From NCBI RefSeq assembly GCF_003434055.1, contig NZ_QVEX01000010.1:118227-173156 (forward strand): a DNA stretch of 54,930 bases. The letters are read 5' to 3'. Source of the stretch: Enterocloster aldenensis. Its GTDB lineage: Bacteria; Bacillota; Clostridia; Lachnospirales; Lachnospiraceae. Both the position numbers and the translations under genes were made by a program. The notes beneath the pieces are model-generated. The model was not told where the DNA came from and did not search any database. It saw only the letters and a list, made by a program, of their open reading frames with translations. This document shows positions 19,844 through 27,995 of this stretch, piece after piece. Within the stretch, counting starts at the first letter, position 1. Each line of letters begins with the position of its first letter.

Positions 19844-19887
19844 ATGCCCATATCATGCAACAATCCCACAGCAAAGGAGGTGGAACA

Positions 19888-20085
19888 ATGGCAGTCATCA
19901 ATGGCATCACCGTTGGACTGACGCAGGCAGTGCCAGTCAGTACATATCTTATGGAACACAATTACCGGCTGGATTGCATTGCCGTGGAGCTGAACGGCGG
20001 CATTCTGCCAAAAGACAGCTATGACACAACCTGTCTGACGGACAGCGATGTGATGGAAATCGTAAATTTTGTAGGAGGAGGATGA
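19888..20085 (+). CDS. thiS: Sulfur carrier protein ThiS
   Basis: A 65-residue ubiquitin-fold protein that carries sulfur as a C-terminal thiocarboxylate to thiazole synthase. The C-terminus VNFVGGG ends in the required Gly-Gly. The start is ATG 19888, with AAAGGAGG 7 bases upstream. It is the first thi gene and overlaps or abuts thiF, whose product adenylates it. Confidence 0.93.
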   Translation: MAVINGITVGLTQAVPVSTYLMEHNYRLDCIAVELNGGILPKDSYDTTCLTDSDVMEIVNFVGGG

Positions 20086-20087
20086 CA

Positions 20088-20729
20088 ATGGATGATACAG
20101 TGACCAGGGAACAGCTGCAAAAAGCCCTGCGGGAACGGCATACCCAAGAGGTCCAGGAAAAGCTGGATAAGGCACGGGTCGCCGTGGCAGGGCTTGGAGG
20201 GCTTGGCTCCCATGTGGCGGCAGCGCTGGCAAGGATTGGTGTGGGTCACCTGCATCTCGTGGATTTTGACGTGGTGGACATCACCAACCTGAACCGACAG
20301 CAGTATACGGCCAGGCATCTGGGAACCTGCAAGACAGATGCGCTGGCAGATGCATTAAGGGAAATAAATCCTTACCTGGATATTTACACGGACCGCGTGA
20401 AAGTGACAGAGGATAACCTGGTTTCCCTGTTCAGCGGGGAAACCATTATCTGCGAGGCATTTGATTGCCCGCAGGCCAAGGCCATGCTGGCCAATGGCAT
20501 ACTGACCCATTTCCCCGGCAAATATCTGGTGGCCGCATCCGGCATGGCCGGGTTTGGCAGCAGCAATACCGTGATTACCAGGAAGGCCGGAAAAAACTTC
20601 TACCTCTGCGGGGACGGCATCTCGGATCCTGCATCCGGAGCCGGCCTCATGGCGCCCAGGGTAATGCTCTGCGCAGCCCATCAGGCCAACATGATTGTAC
20701 GGCTGATCCTGGGTGAGGAGGATCCGTAG
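20088..20729 (+). CDS. thiF: ThiS adenylyltransferase ThiF
   Basis: A 213-residue E1-like enzyme that activates ThiS. The ATP-binding glycine loop 'VAGLGGLGSHVAAALARIGV' and the following 'LVDFDVVDITNLNRQQY' with the catalytic Arg/Gln are present. It is shorter than E. coli ThiF and lacks its CxxC zinc pairs, as in the short clostridial ThiF form. ATG 20088 has GGAGG at suitable spacing; an ATG at 20082 overlapping the thiS stop is the alternative. It lies in the order thiS-F-G-H-E. Confidence 0.92.
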   Translation: MDDTVTREQLQKALRERHTQEVQEKLDKARVAVAGLGGLGSHVAAALARIGVGHLHLVDFDVVDITNLNRQQYTARHLGTCKTDALADALREINPYLDIYTDRVKVTEDNLVSLFSGETIICEAFDCPQAKAMLANGILTHFPGKYLVAASGMAGFGSSNTVITRKAGKNFYLCGDGISDPASGAGLMAPRVMLCAAHQANMIVRLILGEEDP

Positions 20730-20788
20730 GGCGTATCTGATAACTCACGGCAGCCCCATCAAACACATAAAAAAGGAGATTTCAGACA

Positions 20789-21580
20789 ATGACAGACAAA
20801 ATCACTCAGACAGACCACGACCCGTTCATCCTGGGAGGGCATACCTTCACCTCCCGTTTCATCCTGGGCTCAGGCAAGTATTCCCTGGATTTGATCCGAG
20901 CTGCCGTGGAGCAGGCAGATGCCCAAATCATCACCCTGGCCCTGCGCAGGGCAAATGAAGGAGGGCCTGCAAACATACTGGACTATATACCGGGGCATGT
21001 GACCCTTCTTCCCAATACCTCCGGTGCCAGGAATGCAGATGAGGCTGTGCGCATTGCACGCCTGGCCAGGGCAGCGGGATGCGGGGACTTTGTGAAAATA
21101 GAGGTCATCCGCGACGCAAAATACCTGCTGCCTGACAATACCGAGACCGTGAAGGCAACAGAAATCCTTGCCAAGGAAGGCTTTGTGGTCATGCCCTATA
21201 TGTACCCGGACCTGAACGCAGCCAGGGACCTGGCCAATGCAGGCGCTGCCTGCATCATGCCCCTGGCCGCCCCCATCGGAACCAACAAGGGGCTGTGCAC
21301 AAAGGACTTCATCCAAATCCTTATTGACGAGATTGACCTTCCAATCATTGTGGACGCAGGAATCGGGCGCCCGTCCCAGGCATGCGAGGCAATGGAAATG
21401 GGGGCGGCTGCCATCATGGCCAACACAGCCATTGCAACCGCAGGGGACGTGCCTGCCATGGCCCATGCATTCAGGCTGGCAATTGAATCCGGGCGGCAGG
21501 CTTATCTGGCCGGGCTTGGACGAACCCTGGATAAGCAGGCCAGCGCCTCCTCCCCCCTGACCGGATTCCTTCATGACTAA
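20789..21580 (+). CDS. thiG: Thiazole synthase ThiG
   Basis: A 263-residue TIM-barrel enzyme that builds the thiazole ring from DXP, dehydroglycine and ThiS thiocarboxylate. The Schiff-base Lys is in '[17 protein letters not shown]'. Phosphate-binding strands '[20 protein letters not shown]' and '[10 protein letters not shown]' are typical. The N-terminal '[12 protein letters not shown]' is the family signature. It starts 60 bases after thiF, with AAGGAG upstream. Confidence 0.96.
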   Translation: MTDKITQTDHDPFILGGHTFTSRFILGSGKYSLDLIRAAVEQADAQIITLALRRANEGGPANILDYIPGHVTLLPNTSGARNADEAVRIARLARAAGCGDFVKIEVIRDAKYLLPDNTETVKATEILAKEGFVVMPYMYPDLNAARDLANAGAACIMPLAAPIGTNKGLCTKDFIQILIDEIDLPIIVDAGIGRPSQACEAMEMGAAAIMANTAIATAGDVPAMAHAFRLAIESGRQAYLAGLGRTLDKQASASSPLTGFLHD

Positions 21581-21600
21581 ACCACAGAAAGGCAGATACT

Positions 21601-22830
21601 ATGTCCAATAACAAGAATGAAACCAATGTGTTTAATAAAAGCATACTGAACACCCAGGTACGCCAGGACCTGGAAATGGAGCGGACCGACCACATGGCCT
21701 ATCTTCCGGACATGGAGGTCCTTGATTCCGGCATTGACCGCCAGGTCCTTTCCATGATGGAGTCCTATGACCCGGCGTCTTATACGGCCGATGATGTAAA
21801 GGCCGCCTTAAACCATGACATGCGCGGCCCTGAGGATTTTGCAGCCCTCCTCTCCCCTGCCGCGCAGCCGCTTCTTGAGGAGATTGCCAGGAAGGCCCAG
21901 TCAGAGACAAGAAAACATTTTGGCAACTCCGTCCAAATGTTCACACCCATCTATATTGCCAATTACTGCGAAAACTACTGTATTTACTGTGGGTTTAACT
22001 GTAAGAACAAGATCCGGCGTGCCATGCTTGACCCGGAACAGATTGAGAAGGAAATGAAGTCCATTGCAGCAACCGGCCTGCAGGAAATCCTGATACTTAC
22101 AGGCGAAAGCCGCAGCCATTCCACAGTCCCCTACATTGGGGAGGCCTGCCAGATTGCAAGGAACTACTTTAAGGTCATCGGGCTGGAAATCTATCCCCTG
22201 AATTCGGATGAATATGCCTTTCTGCACGGATGCGGGGCTGACTATATAACGGTTTTCCAGGAAACCTATGATTCCGGTAAGTACGAAACCCTGCATCTGT
22301 CCGGACATAAACGGTGTTTTCCTTACCGTCTCAACACCCAGGAACGGGCCCTCATGGGCGGCATGCGGGGCGTTGGCTTCGGGGCCCTGCTGGGGCTGGC
22401 GGATTTTCGCAGGGATGCATACGCAGCCGGCTGCCATGCCTGGCTCCTGCAGAGGAAATACCCCCATGCTGAGATTGCATTTTCCTGCCCAAGGCTCCGG
22501 CCAATCATCAACAATGACAGAATCAATCCCATGGATGTACACGAAACGCAGCTGCTTCAGGTGGTGTGCGCTTACCGCCTCCTGATGCCGTGGGCAGGCA
22601 TCACTGTCTCCACCAGGGAGTGCGCACGGGTAAGGGACAACCTGGTTTCCATTGCCGCAACCAAGATATCGGCAGGCGTGAGCACGGGTATCGGCAGCCA
22701 TTCGGACGAAATCAAGGAGAAAGGGGACGGCCAGTTTGAGATATCGGACGGGCGGAGCGTGGATGAGGTGTTCCATGACCTGCTTGCCCGGGATCTGCAG
22801 CCGGTCATGAGTGATTATATCTATGTGTGA
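21601..22830 (+). CDS. thiH: 2-iminoacetate synthase ThiH (radical SAM)
   Basis: A 409-residue radical-SAM lyase that cleaves tyrosine to dehydroglycine and p-cresol for ThiG. The [4Fe-4S] motif Cx3Cx2C is at Cys123, Cys127 and Cys130 (CENYCIYCGF). The SAM-binding 'LTGESRSHS' and a C-terminal BATS-type region follow ('RECARVRDNLVSIAATKISA'). The choice of ThiH over ThiO fits an anaerobe, since ThiO needs oxygen. It overlaps none of thiG and is closely followed by thiE. Confidence 0.96.
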   Translation: MSNNKNETNVFNKSILNTQVRQDLEMERTDHMAYLPDMEVLDSGIDRQVLSMMESYDPASYTADDVKAALNHDMRGPEDFAALLSPAAQPLLEEIARKAQSETRKHFGNSVQMFTPIYIANYCENYCIYCGFNCKNKIRRAMLDPEQIEKEMKSIAATGLQEILILTGESRSHSTVPYIGEACQIARNYFKVIGLEIYPLNSDEYAFLHGCGADYITVFQETYDSGKYETLHLSGHKRCFPYRLNTQERALMGGMRGVGFGALLGLADFRRDAYAAGCHAWLLQRKYPHAEIAFSCPRLRPIINNDRINPMDVHETQLLQVVCAYRLLMPWAGITVSTRECARVRDNLVSIAATKISAGVSTGIGSHSDEIKEKGDGQFEISDGRSVDEVFHDLLARDLQPVMSDYIYV

Positions 22831-22837
22831 GGATTTA

Positions 22838-23422
22838 ATGATGGACCCTGAACTGAGAGGGCACATCCTGGCAATCACCAACAGGAACCTCTGTTCCAGA
22901 CCCTTTGAGGAACAGGTCCGCCGGGTCTGCTGTTTTCATCCGGCTGCCCTGATACTAAGGGAAAAGGACTTACCGGATGCTGAGTATGGTGAACTGGCCA
23001 AAGAGGTGATGAAGATATGCAGGGAATATCAGGTTCCCTTCATTCCCCACAGCTTCATGGAAACAGCCCGCCAACTGGGCGCGGATAAAATCCATCTCCC
23101 CCTTTGGCGGCTGCGTGAGGCATCCGGCACAGGCCTGCTGGATGGCTTTAAGACAATAGGCGTCTCTGTCCACAGTGTGGAGGAAGCCCTGGAGGCAGAG
23201 GCCCTTGGGGCCTCCTATCTCATTGCCGGGCATATCTATGCCACGGACTGCAAAAAAGGGCTGCCTGCGCGCGGGACCGGCTTCCTGCGCGCGGTCTGTG
23301 AAGCGGCGGACATCCCTGTCTATGGAATCGGAGGCATCCATCTGGATGAGGCACAGATAAAAGAAGTGCTGGGATGCGGGGCGGCCGGAGGATGTATCAT
23401 GTCGGGAATGATGAGGATTTAG
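22838..23422 (+). CDS. thiE: Thiamine phosphate synthase ThiE/TenI family
   Basis: A 194-residue TIM-barrel protein. The start at 22838 follows GAGG, just after the thiH stop; an earlier ATG at 22811 overlaps thiH by 20 bases and lacks a good ribosome site. Motifs include 'LAITNRNLC', 'GVSVHSVEEALEAEALGASY', the pyrophosphate/phosphate loop 'ATDCKKGLPARGTGF' and 'YGIGGIHLDEA'. Within a thiSFGH operon it most likely couples thiazole phosphate and HMP-PP. A TenI-type aromatase cannot be excluded, because the standard 'TxTKxxxxPxG' motif is altered here. Confidence 0.86.
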   Translation: MMDPELRGHILAITNRNLCSRPFEEQVRRVCCFHPAALILREKDLPDAEYGELAKEVMKICREYQVPFIPHSFMETARQLGADKIHLPLWRLREASGTGLLDGFKTIGVSVHSVEEALEAEALGASYLIAGHIYATDCKKGLPARGTGFLRAVCEAADIPVYGIGGIHLDEAQIKEVLGCGAAGGCIMSGMMRI

Positions 23423-23464
23423 GGTGGGAATGAATTCCCAAACACCTCCCAAGACAAAAAGCAG

Positions 23465-23494
23465 TTGACGCCGCCCCTCCGGCAGCAGTAGAAT
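23465..23494 (+). promoter_or_regulatory. Possible promoter of the AEC transporter
   Basis: TTGACG (23465-23470) and TAGAAT (23489-23494) lie 18 bases apart, about 60 bases before the start at 23555. This suggests the transporter is transcribed separately from thi, but read-through cannot be excluded. Confidence 0.55.
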
Positions 23495-23554
23495 TAACCC
23501 ACAGCAGACTTTTTGCAGGGAAATAAAATCTGATAGAAAAAGAGGTTTACATCC

Positions 23555-24475
23555 ATGGGCTTCCTTATAAAACCAGCCGCCTTCGGCGCACTGATACTGG
23601 CAGGCTGCCTGCTTAGGCACAAGAACATCTTAAGCAGCAATGACCAGAAGACATTCAGCAGGCTTGTGCTCAATATCACGCTCCCTGCCGCTGTCATCCA
23701 TTCTTTTTACGGGTTTGAAAAGGAACCATCCCTTTACCTCATGATTGCCATGGGCTTCCTGTGCAGCCTCCTTCCCTTTCTGGCAGCCTACTGCCTGACA
23801 GGTAAGCTGAACCGCCAGGACCGGATGTTCACCATGGTTAATATAGCAGGATACAACATCGGCTGTTTTACCCTGCCCTTAATCCAGAATTTTTTCGGCC
23901 AGACCGGCTCCGTGGCTGCCTGCATGTTCGATACCGGCAATGCCGTGATGATGACCGGAGGTTCCTATGCCCTGGTAACCACCCTGCTGCATCTGGATAC
24001 CGGGGACAATGGCTCCGTGCAGACGCCTGTGTGGAAAAGGTTCCTGGGATCCATTCCCTTTGACACCTATATGCTGATGCTGGTTTTCTCCTCCATTGGA
24101 ATCCAGATTCCCGGCTGGCTGGACGCCCTGCTGGAACCGGTTTACCAGGCAAACAGCTTTCTGGCCATGCTGATGATTGGGATGATGCTGCGTCCTGTCC
24201 ATGGCAGCGCCGCCCTCCGGAACACCATGCGGGTCATCCTGGGACGGCTGGCATTTGCCTGCATTTTCTCCCTGTCCATCTACCACTTTGCGCCCCTTTC
24301 CCTGGAAATGCGGCAGGTGCTGGCCGTGACCGTATTTGCCCCGGTCAGCACCCTGGCTCCTATCTATACGGAAAAATGCAAGGGAGACACGGCTGTATCT
24401 AGCTTTACCGCCTCTGTGTCCATTGTCATCGGATTATTCGTCATGTCAGGGCTGGCTATGTGGTTCCGGCTGTAG
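23555..24475 (+). CDS. AEC family transporter
   Basis: A 306-residue membrane protein with about ten hydrophobic segments, of the auxin efflux carrier/AEC type. Typical features are the paired halves 'LLRHKNILSSNDQKTFSRLV' and 'LEMRQVLAVTVFAPVSTLAP', and the discontinuous 'NIAGYNIGCFTLPLIQNFFG' helix. Bacterial members export or import small organic acids such as malate or malonate. Its place after thi is not enough to infer thiamine-precursor transport. It is convergent with the BlaR1-like gene, leaving only 15 bases between stops. Confidence 0.9.
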   Translation: MGFLIKPAAFGALILAGCLLRHKNILSSNDQKTFSRLVLNITLPAAVIHSFYGFEKEPSLYLMIAMGFLCSLLPFLAAYCLTGKLNRQDRMFTMVNIAGYNIGCFTLPLIQNFFGQTGSVAACMFDTGNAVMMTGGSYALVTTLLHLDTGDNGSVQTPVWKRFLGSIPFDTYMLMLVFSSIGIQIPGWLDALLEPVYQANSFLAMLMIGMMLRPVHGSAALRNTMRVILGRLAFACIFSLSIYHFAPLSLEMRQVLAVTVFAPVSTLAPIYTEKCKGDTAVSSFTASVSIVIGLFVMSGLAMWFRL

Positions 24476-24490
24476 CGGCGGCTGCAGCAG

Positions 24491-27244
24491 CTATTTGACA
24501 GTCCATGCTTTATCCGTGAAATAAACGCTTCTGGCCAGCTTCAGCACATCCGTATCCTCGTATAAATCCGCATTCAGTGAAATGGAATATACCTCGCTGC
24601 TGTCCGGCTTTGCAAAGAATACATACCACATACGGGAGGTCCGGTCCTTCTCCGGCACAGGTCCGTACTCAGCTTCCACGTCTTCCAGTGAGGCAGGGGT
24701 GTATAAATCATGCTGTACCAGAACCAGCAGGGCAGGGGCCTCACAGTCAATGACCATGACTGGTTCCGTGATAAACACGGAATGGTTCCATGGAAGGTCA
24801 ATGCCTGACAGTCCGCCCTGACTGAACCTGCAGTCCGGCCATCCGCCCGTATAGCGTTCCACTGCGCCCGCAGCCCACCATGAATTAGGAACCGTATCAT
24901 AATCAATATGGGAAGCCAGATGGTCCAGACGTTTTATGTCTTCCGGGTCTGAGGTCGCAAATACATTTCCCCCCGTACTGCTGCCCAGCGCCTCTGTATA
25001 CTCCTGGTTGGACAGTTCCCGGGGCAGCCGGTACGTCATGTAATCCGTCATGGCTGTATGGGTATCTAAAAAGCGGCGGATGCCCTCTTCGTCCGGCAGC
25101 GTCATCCCATAATGCTTCACATCTTCCGGTGTACGGTAAATATTCAGCATTTCTGAGGTTGGCTGGCGTACCAGGATAATATCCGCCAGGCTGCCGTCCT
25201 CCCTGTCATATGAGATAGTCAGCGAGTACAGTTCCCCCTTATAATAAAACATGTAGTATTCAGACCAGTTAAGGAAACCGCCCGCTTCCTTGCTGTCCGC
25301 CTCATTCGGTTCAGGAAAATCCGCGGTCCGCGCTTCCAGATCTTCCGTATCACGGATTCCGGCCAGACGTATCACATCTTCTGCCGTGATGGCTTTGGCT
25401 GATTGCGGATGACCCGCCGTCTTTACAGGAAGCCGGTCCGCGTCCGCTGCTGTTCCGTCTGCTGACCCCCTATCCGCTGCCCTGGTTCCATCTGCTGTCC
25501 CGGTTCCATCTGCTGTCCCGGCTCCATCTGCTGCCCCGGTTCCATCTCCCGCTCCTATCCCGTCTGTCCCTCCATCTTCCGGTATCACCCCGTCCTCCAT
25601 TCCCTCCGGCGCCTCCCATATCTCCTCCGGTATCCAGATTCCCTCAGCCCCAAAGGGCTGAATCATGGAAACAGCTGCCTGGCTTTTATCCGGGAACGTG
25701 TAGACAGCCACCATCACATCACCGTCTTTCACAACCGCGGCCTCCCCTCCCTGGAGATTCAGGAGCATTTCCATGGCCAGTCCAGGGTCCAGCAGGTCCT
25801 GGTACACCATATCTGTCCGGGCATTCCGGTTCAGTGCCTCTGCCATCCCTTCCTGCCTGTAATCCATGGGTGTCCCGGCAATCCCGCCGCTGTATGCCTC
25901 ATAAAACCCAGTAGCAGAATGGATTTCTTCATATTGGGTCAGCTGGCTCTGGTCCACATACCAGACACCGCCTGTCTTCTTCCAGGTAATCCGCTCCTTC
26001 CATACCCACCGGTGCGGGTCAGAGGTCATGGCATAGTAGGTAATCTCAGTCTGATTTTCCTGATTATGAATCTGATAGAGATGGTCCATGGGCCAAGGAC
26101 TGGACCATCCGAAACTGATATACGGGTCATCCTGCAGTGACATGACCGGTTCCATCTTATAAAAGCCTTCCGGATGTCCCGGATCATACATACCATATAA
26201 TGCCGTTCCATCCCTGTCACAAAAAGCCTGGGCCCACTGCCCTGCCCTGGCTCCTATGTCATCCTGCTTTTTCCCTGTATAAGTGCACACCGCCAGCCAG
26301 GAAAGCGCAAGCACGATCAGCGCCGCCATGACTCCCGTGGTTTTCGGATGTTTTGCCAAAATGGAAATACGCTCCTTCACAGCCTTTTTCCCATTCCACA
26401 TGTCAGAAGAAATATTCAGGAATCCGGACGCAGCCCTGGGTTTGACAGTCAAGTCAATCAATGTCCTTCCATAGGAAAACCGCTCCTCCTCCCCCAGACG
26501 CCGGACCGCATCCGCATCACAGGACAGCTCGCAGTCACGCTTGGATAAGAACGCGGCCGCCCATACCAGCGGGTTAATCCAGTAGTAGCAAAGCAGGATA
26601 CAGCGCAGCCCTCCCCAGATATGGTCGCGGCGGCGGGCATGACAGTCCTCATGGACCAGCACATGAGACATGCGGGTTCCGTCTCCCTCCATGTCCTTTG
26701 GAAGGTAAATGGCCCGGTCACCCAGATAGGACATGAAACAGGGAACAGCCAGATCCTCAACCAAATAGACCGGAAGCTCCGTGACCCCATAGGTATCTCC
26801 GTGATAACGTTCCCTGCTTCTGTAAAGGCGCCATGAAAAACGGAAATTAATCCAGAGCATCCATATAAACAAAAGGATGCCGCCCGCACCCCACAAAACC
26901 AGGATGATCATCTGCCAGTCAATCCCCGCTGCCCGTTGGGCCATGGTGGCAGGAGCCGTATAATGTGTCACCTGCCCTGAAGCCAGATTATGGATCAGCG
27001 GTTTAAGGTCCGGCCTTAAAGCAGCCTGTTCCCGGACAGTCTCCGCTGCATTCATCACACTGAAAGGGCTTGTCATATTCCCCATAAAGCCCAGCACAGG
27101 ATAAAACCACGGCATCACCAGCCGGATTGCCGCAAGTCCCCATATGCCGTACTGAAGCTGGGGACTGATCCTTCCCCTTAAAAGAAAGCGGAGAAGGATG
27201 ATCCCCAGAATCAGGACTGATGAAGTAATTAATGTCTCAGCCAT
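24491..27244 (-). CDS. M56 family metallopeptidase, BlaR1-like sensor
   Basis: A 917-residue membrane protein starting at ATG 27244 (GAGGAG 4 bases upstream), overlapping the BlaI-type gene by 8 bases. Four membrane segments lie in the first ~335 residues. The zinc site is HEDCH at 198-202, followed by 'CELSCDADAVRRLG' as the third-ligand region, as in BlaR1/MecR1. The large outer part is not the penicillin-binding domain of BlaR1; it has domains I do not recognise and a low-complexity linker of ADGTGT/ADGAGT repeats coded by 18-base units. By analogy it senses an outer signal and inactivates the BlaI-type repressor by proteolysis. The inducer is unlikely to be a beta-lactam bound through a known sensor domain. 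Confidence 0.88.
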   Translation of the reverse strand: MAETLITSSVLILGIILLRFLLRGRISPQLQYGIWGLAAIRLVMPWFYPVLGFMGNMTSPFSVMNAAETVREQAALRPDLKPLIHNLASGQVTHYTAPATMAQRAAGIDWQMIILVLWGAGGILLFIWMLWINFRFSWRLYRSRERYHGDTYGVTELPVYLVEDLAVPCFMSYLGDRAIYLPKDMEGDGTRMSHVLVHEDCHARRRDHIWGGLRCILLCYYWINPLVWAAAFLSKRDCELSCDADAVRRLGEEERFSYGRTLIDLTVKPRAASGFLNISSDMWNGKKAVKERISILAKHPKTTGVMAALIVLALSWLAVCTYTGKKQDDIGARAGQWAQAFCDRDGTALYGMYDPGHPEGFYKMEPVMSLQDDPYISFGWSSPWPMDHLYQIHNQENQTEITYYAMTSDPHRWVWKERITWKKTGGVWYVDQSQLTQYEEIHSATGFYEAYSGGIAGTPMDYRQEGMAEALNRNARTDMVYQDLLDPGLAMEMLLNLQGGEAAVVKDGDVMVAVYTFPDKSQAAVSMIQPFGAEGIWIPEEIWEAPEGMEDGVIPEDGGTDGIGAGDGTGAADGAGTADGTGTADGTRAADRGSADGTAADADRLPVKTAGHPQSAKAITAEDVIRLAGIRDTEDLEARTADFPEPNEADSKEAGGFLNWSEYYMFYYKGELYSLTISYDREDGSLADIILVRQPTSEMLNIYRTPEDVKHYGMTLPDEEGIRRFLDTHTAMTDYMTYRLPRELSNQEYTEALGSSTGGNVFATSDPEDIKRLDHLASHIDYDTVPNSWWAAGAVERYTGGWPDCRFSQGGLSGIDLPWNHSVFITEPVMVIDCEAPALLVLVQHDLYTPASLEDVEAEYGPVPEKDRTSRMWYVFFAKPDSSEVYSISLNADLYEDTDVLKLARSVYFTDKAWTVK

Positions 27245-27620
27245 GGCGCTCCTCCTCTGCCTTATCAAGAATTGCCTTCAATTCCTCAATCTCCTCATCT
27301 GATAATCCGCTGGAGTTCACCATGGCATTGACCAGCAGGCTTAAGCTTCCCTGGTACATGCGGTTCAAGAATCCCCTGGTCTCCTCAATAACCGCCCCGT
27401 CCCTATCAACGCAGGGGTAAAAGAGCTTGGCCCGTTCCCCCTCCTCATGGCAGACAGCCCCTTTGGCTTCCAGCCGCTTCAGCATGGTGATGATAACATT
27501 CCTCCCCCATCCGGTTGTCTGTTCCAATTCCTTTGTGAGATGGGTGATTGTTTTGGGCGGATTCTGCCATAAAAGGTTCATTAATTTCCATTCACCGTCT
27601 GATAGGTTAATCTTTTCCAT
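27237..27620 (-). CDS. BlaI/MecI/CopY family repressor
   Basis: A 127-residue winged-helix repressor. The family N-terminus 'LSDGEWKLMNLLWQNPPKTI' and the recognition helix region 'GWGRNVIITMLKRLEAKGAV' are clear; a C-terminal dimerisation helix follows ('GLSDEEIEELKAILDKAEEE'). It is first in a two-gene operon with the M56 peptidase, the usual pairing. Proteolysis in the dimer domain would release the operator. A 28-bp palindrome lies 127 bases upstream of the start. Confidence 0.94.
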   Translation of the reverse strand: MEKINLSDGEWKLMNLLWQNPPKTITHLTKELEQTTGWGRNVIITMLKRLEAKGAVCHEEGERAKLFYPCVDRDGAVIEETRGFLNRMYQGSLSLLVNAMVNSSGLSDEEIEELKAILDKAEEERHG

Positions 27621-27746
27621 GTTAAGTCCTCCGGATTCCTGTCATTTTATGCTGCGTAGCTTCAATATCCCTATAGCTTCGATGCCGCCATGTTTTAATA
27701 CTATCATAAAAACCGTACCGCAATCTGTTCCTGTTTGTATCAGCGC

Positions 27747-27774
27747 ATATTAGTATACATATGTATACTAATAT
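27747..27774. promoter_or_regulatory. 28-bp perfect palindrome, likely BlaI-type operator
   Basis: Each half reads ATATTAGTATACAT. BlaI/MecI operators contain TACA/TGTA dyads; here TACAT|ATGTA is at the centre. It lies in the 375-base gap between the repressor operon and the divergent PEP-binding-domain gene. A possible minus-strand promoter, TTGCGG (27718-27723) and TATTAA (27695-27700), has a 17-base spacer. The rest of the gap shows no gene. Confidence 0.75.
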
Positions 27775-27995
27775 TGTAAGTCCAAACCGGATGCCTGTCA
27801 ATATGGAATCTTGTCTGCCATCCCCCTCTTCCCTTTTTTCCAAAAAGACGCCTTTACAACTCCCTATCTGCCCCTGCACCGCCCAACATCCTTCTCCTCC
27901 TGCACATTTACCTTTCCCCTTGCCTTTCACCCAAAAATACCCTATGATTAAATCAAATACGGATGAACATCCTATATGGGGAAAGGCGGTAAAGA

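Noticed and set aside
20870..21574. Minus-strand open frame of 234 codons opposite thiG
   Set aside because: Antisense to a clear ThiG; no start signal and no family resemblance.
25440..25600. Possible CRISPR-like direct repeats
   Set aside because: The 18-base repeats are contiguous, in frame and code ADGTGT in the M56 peptidase; there are no spacers or cas genes.
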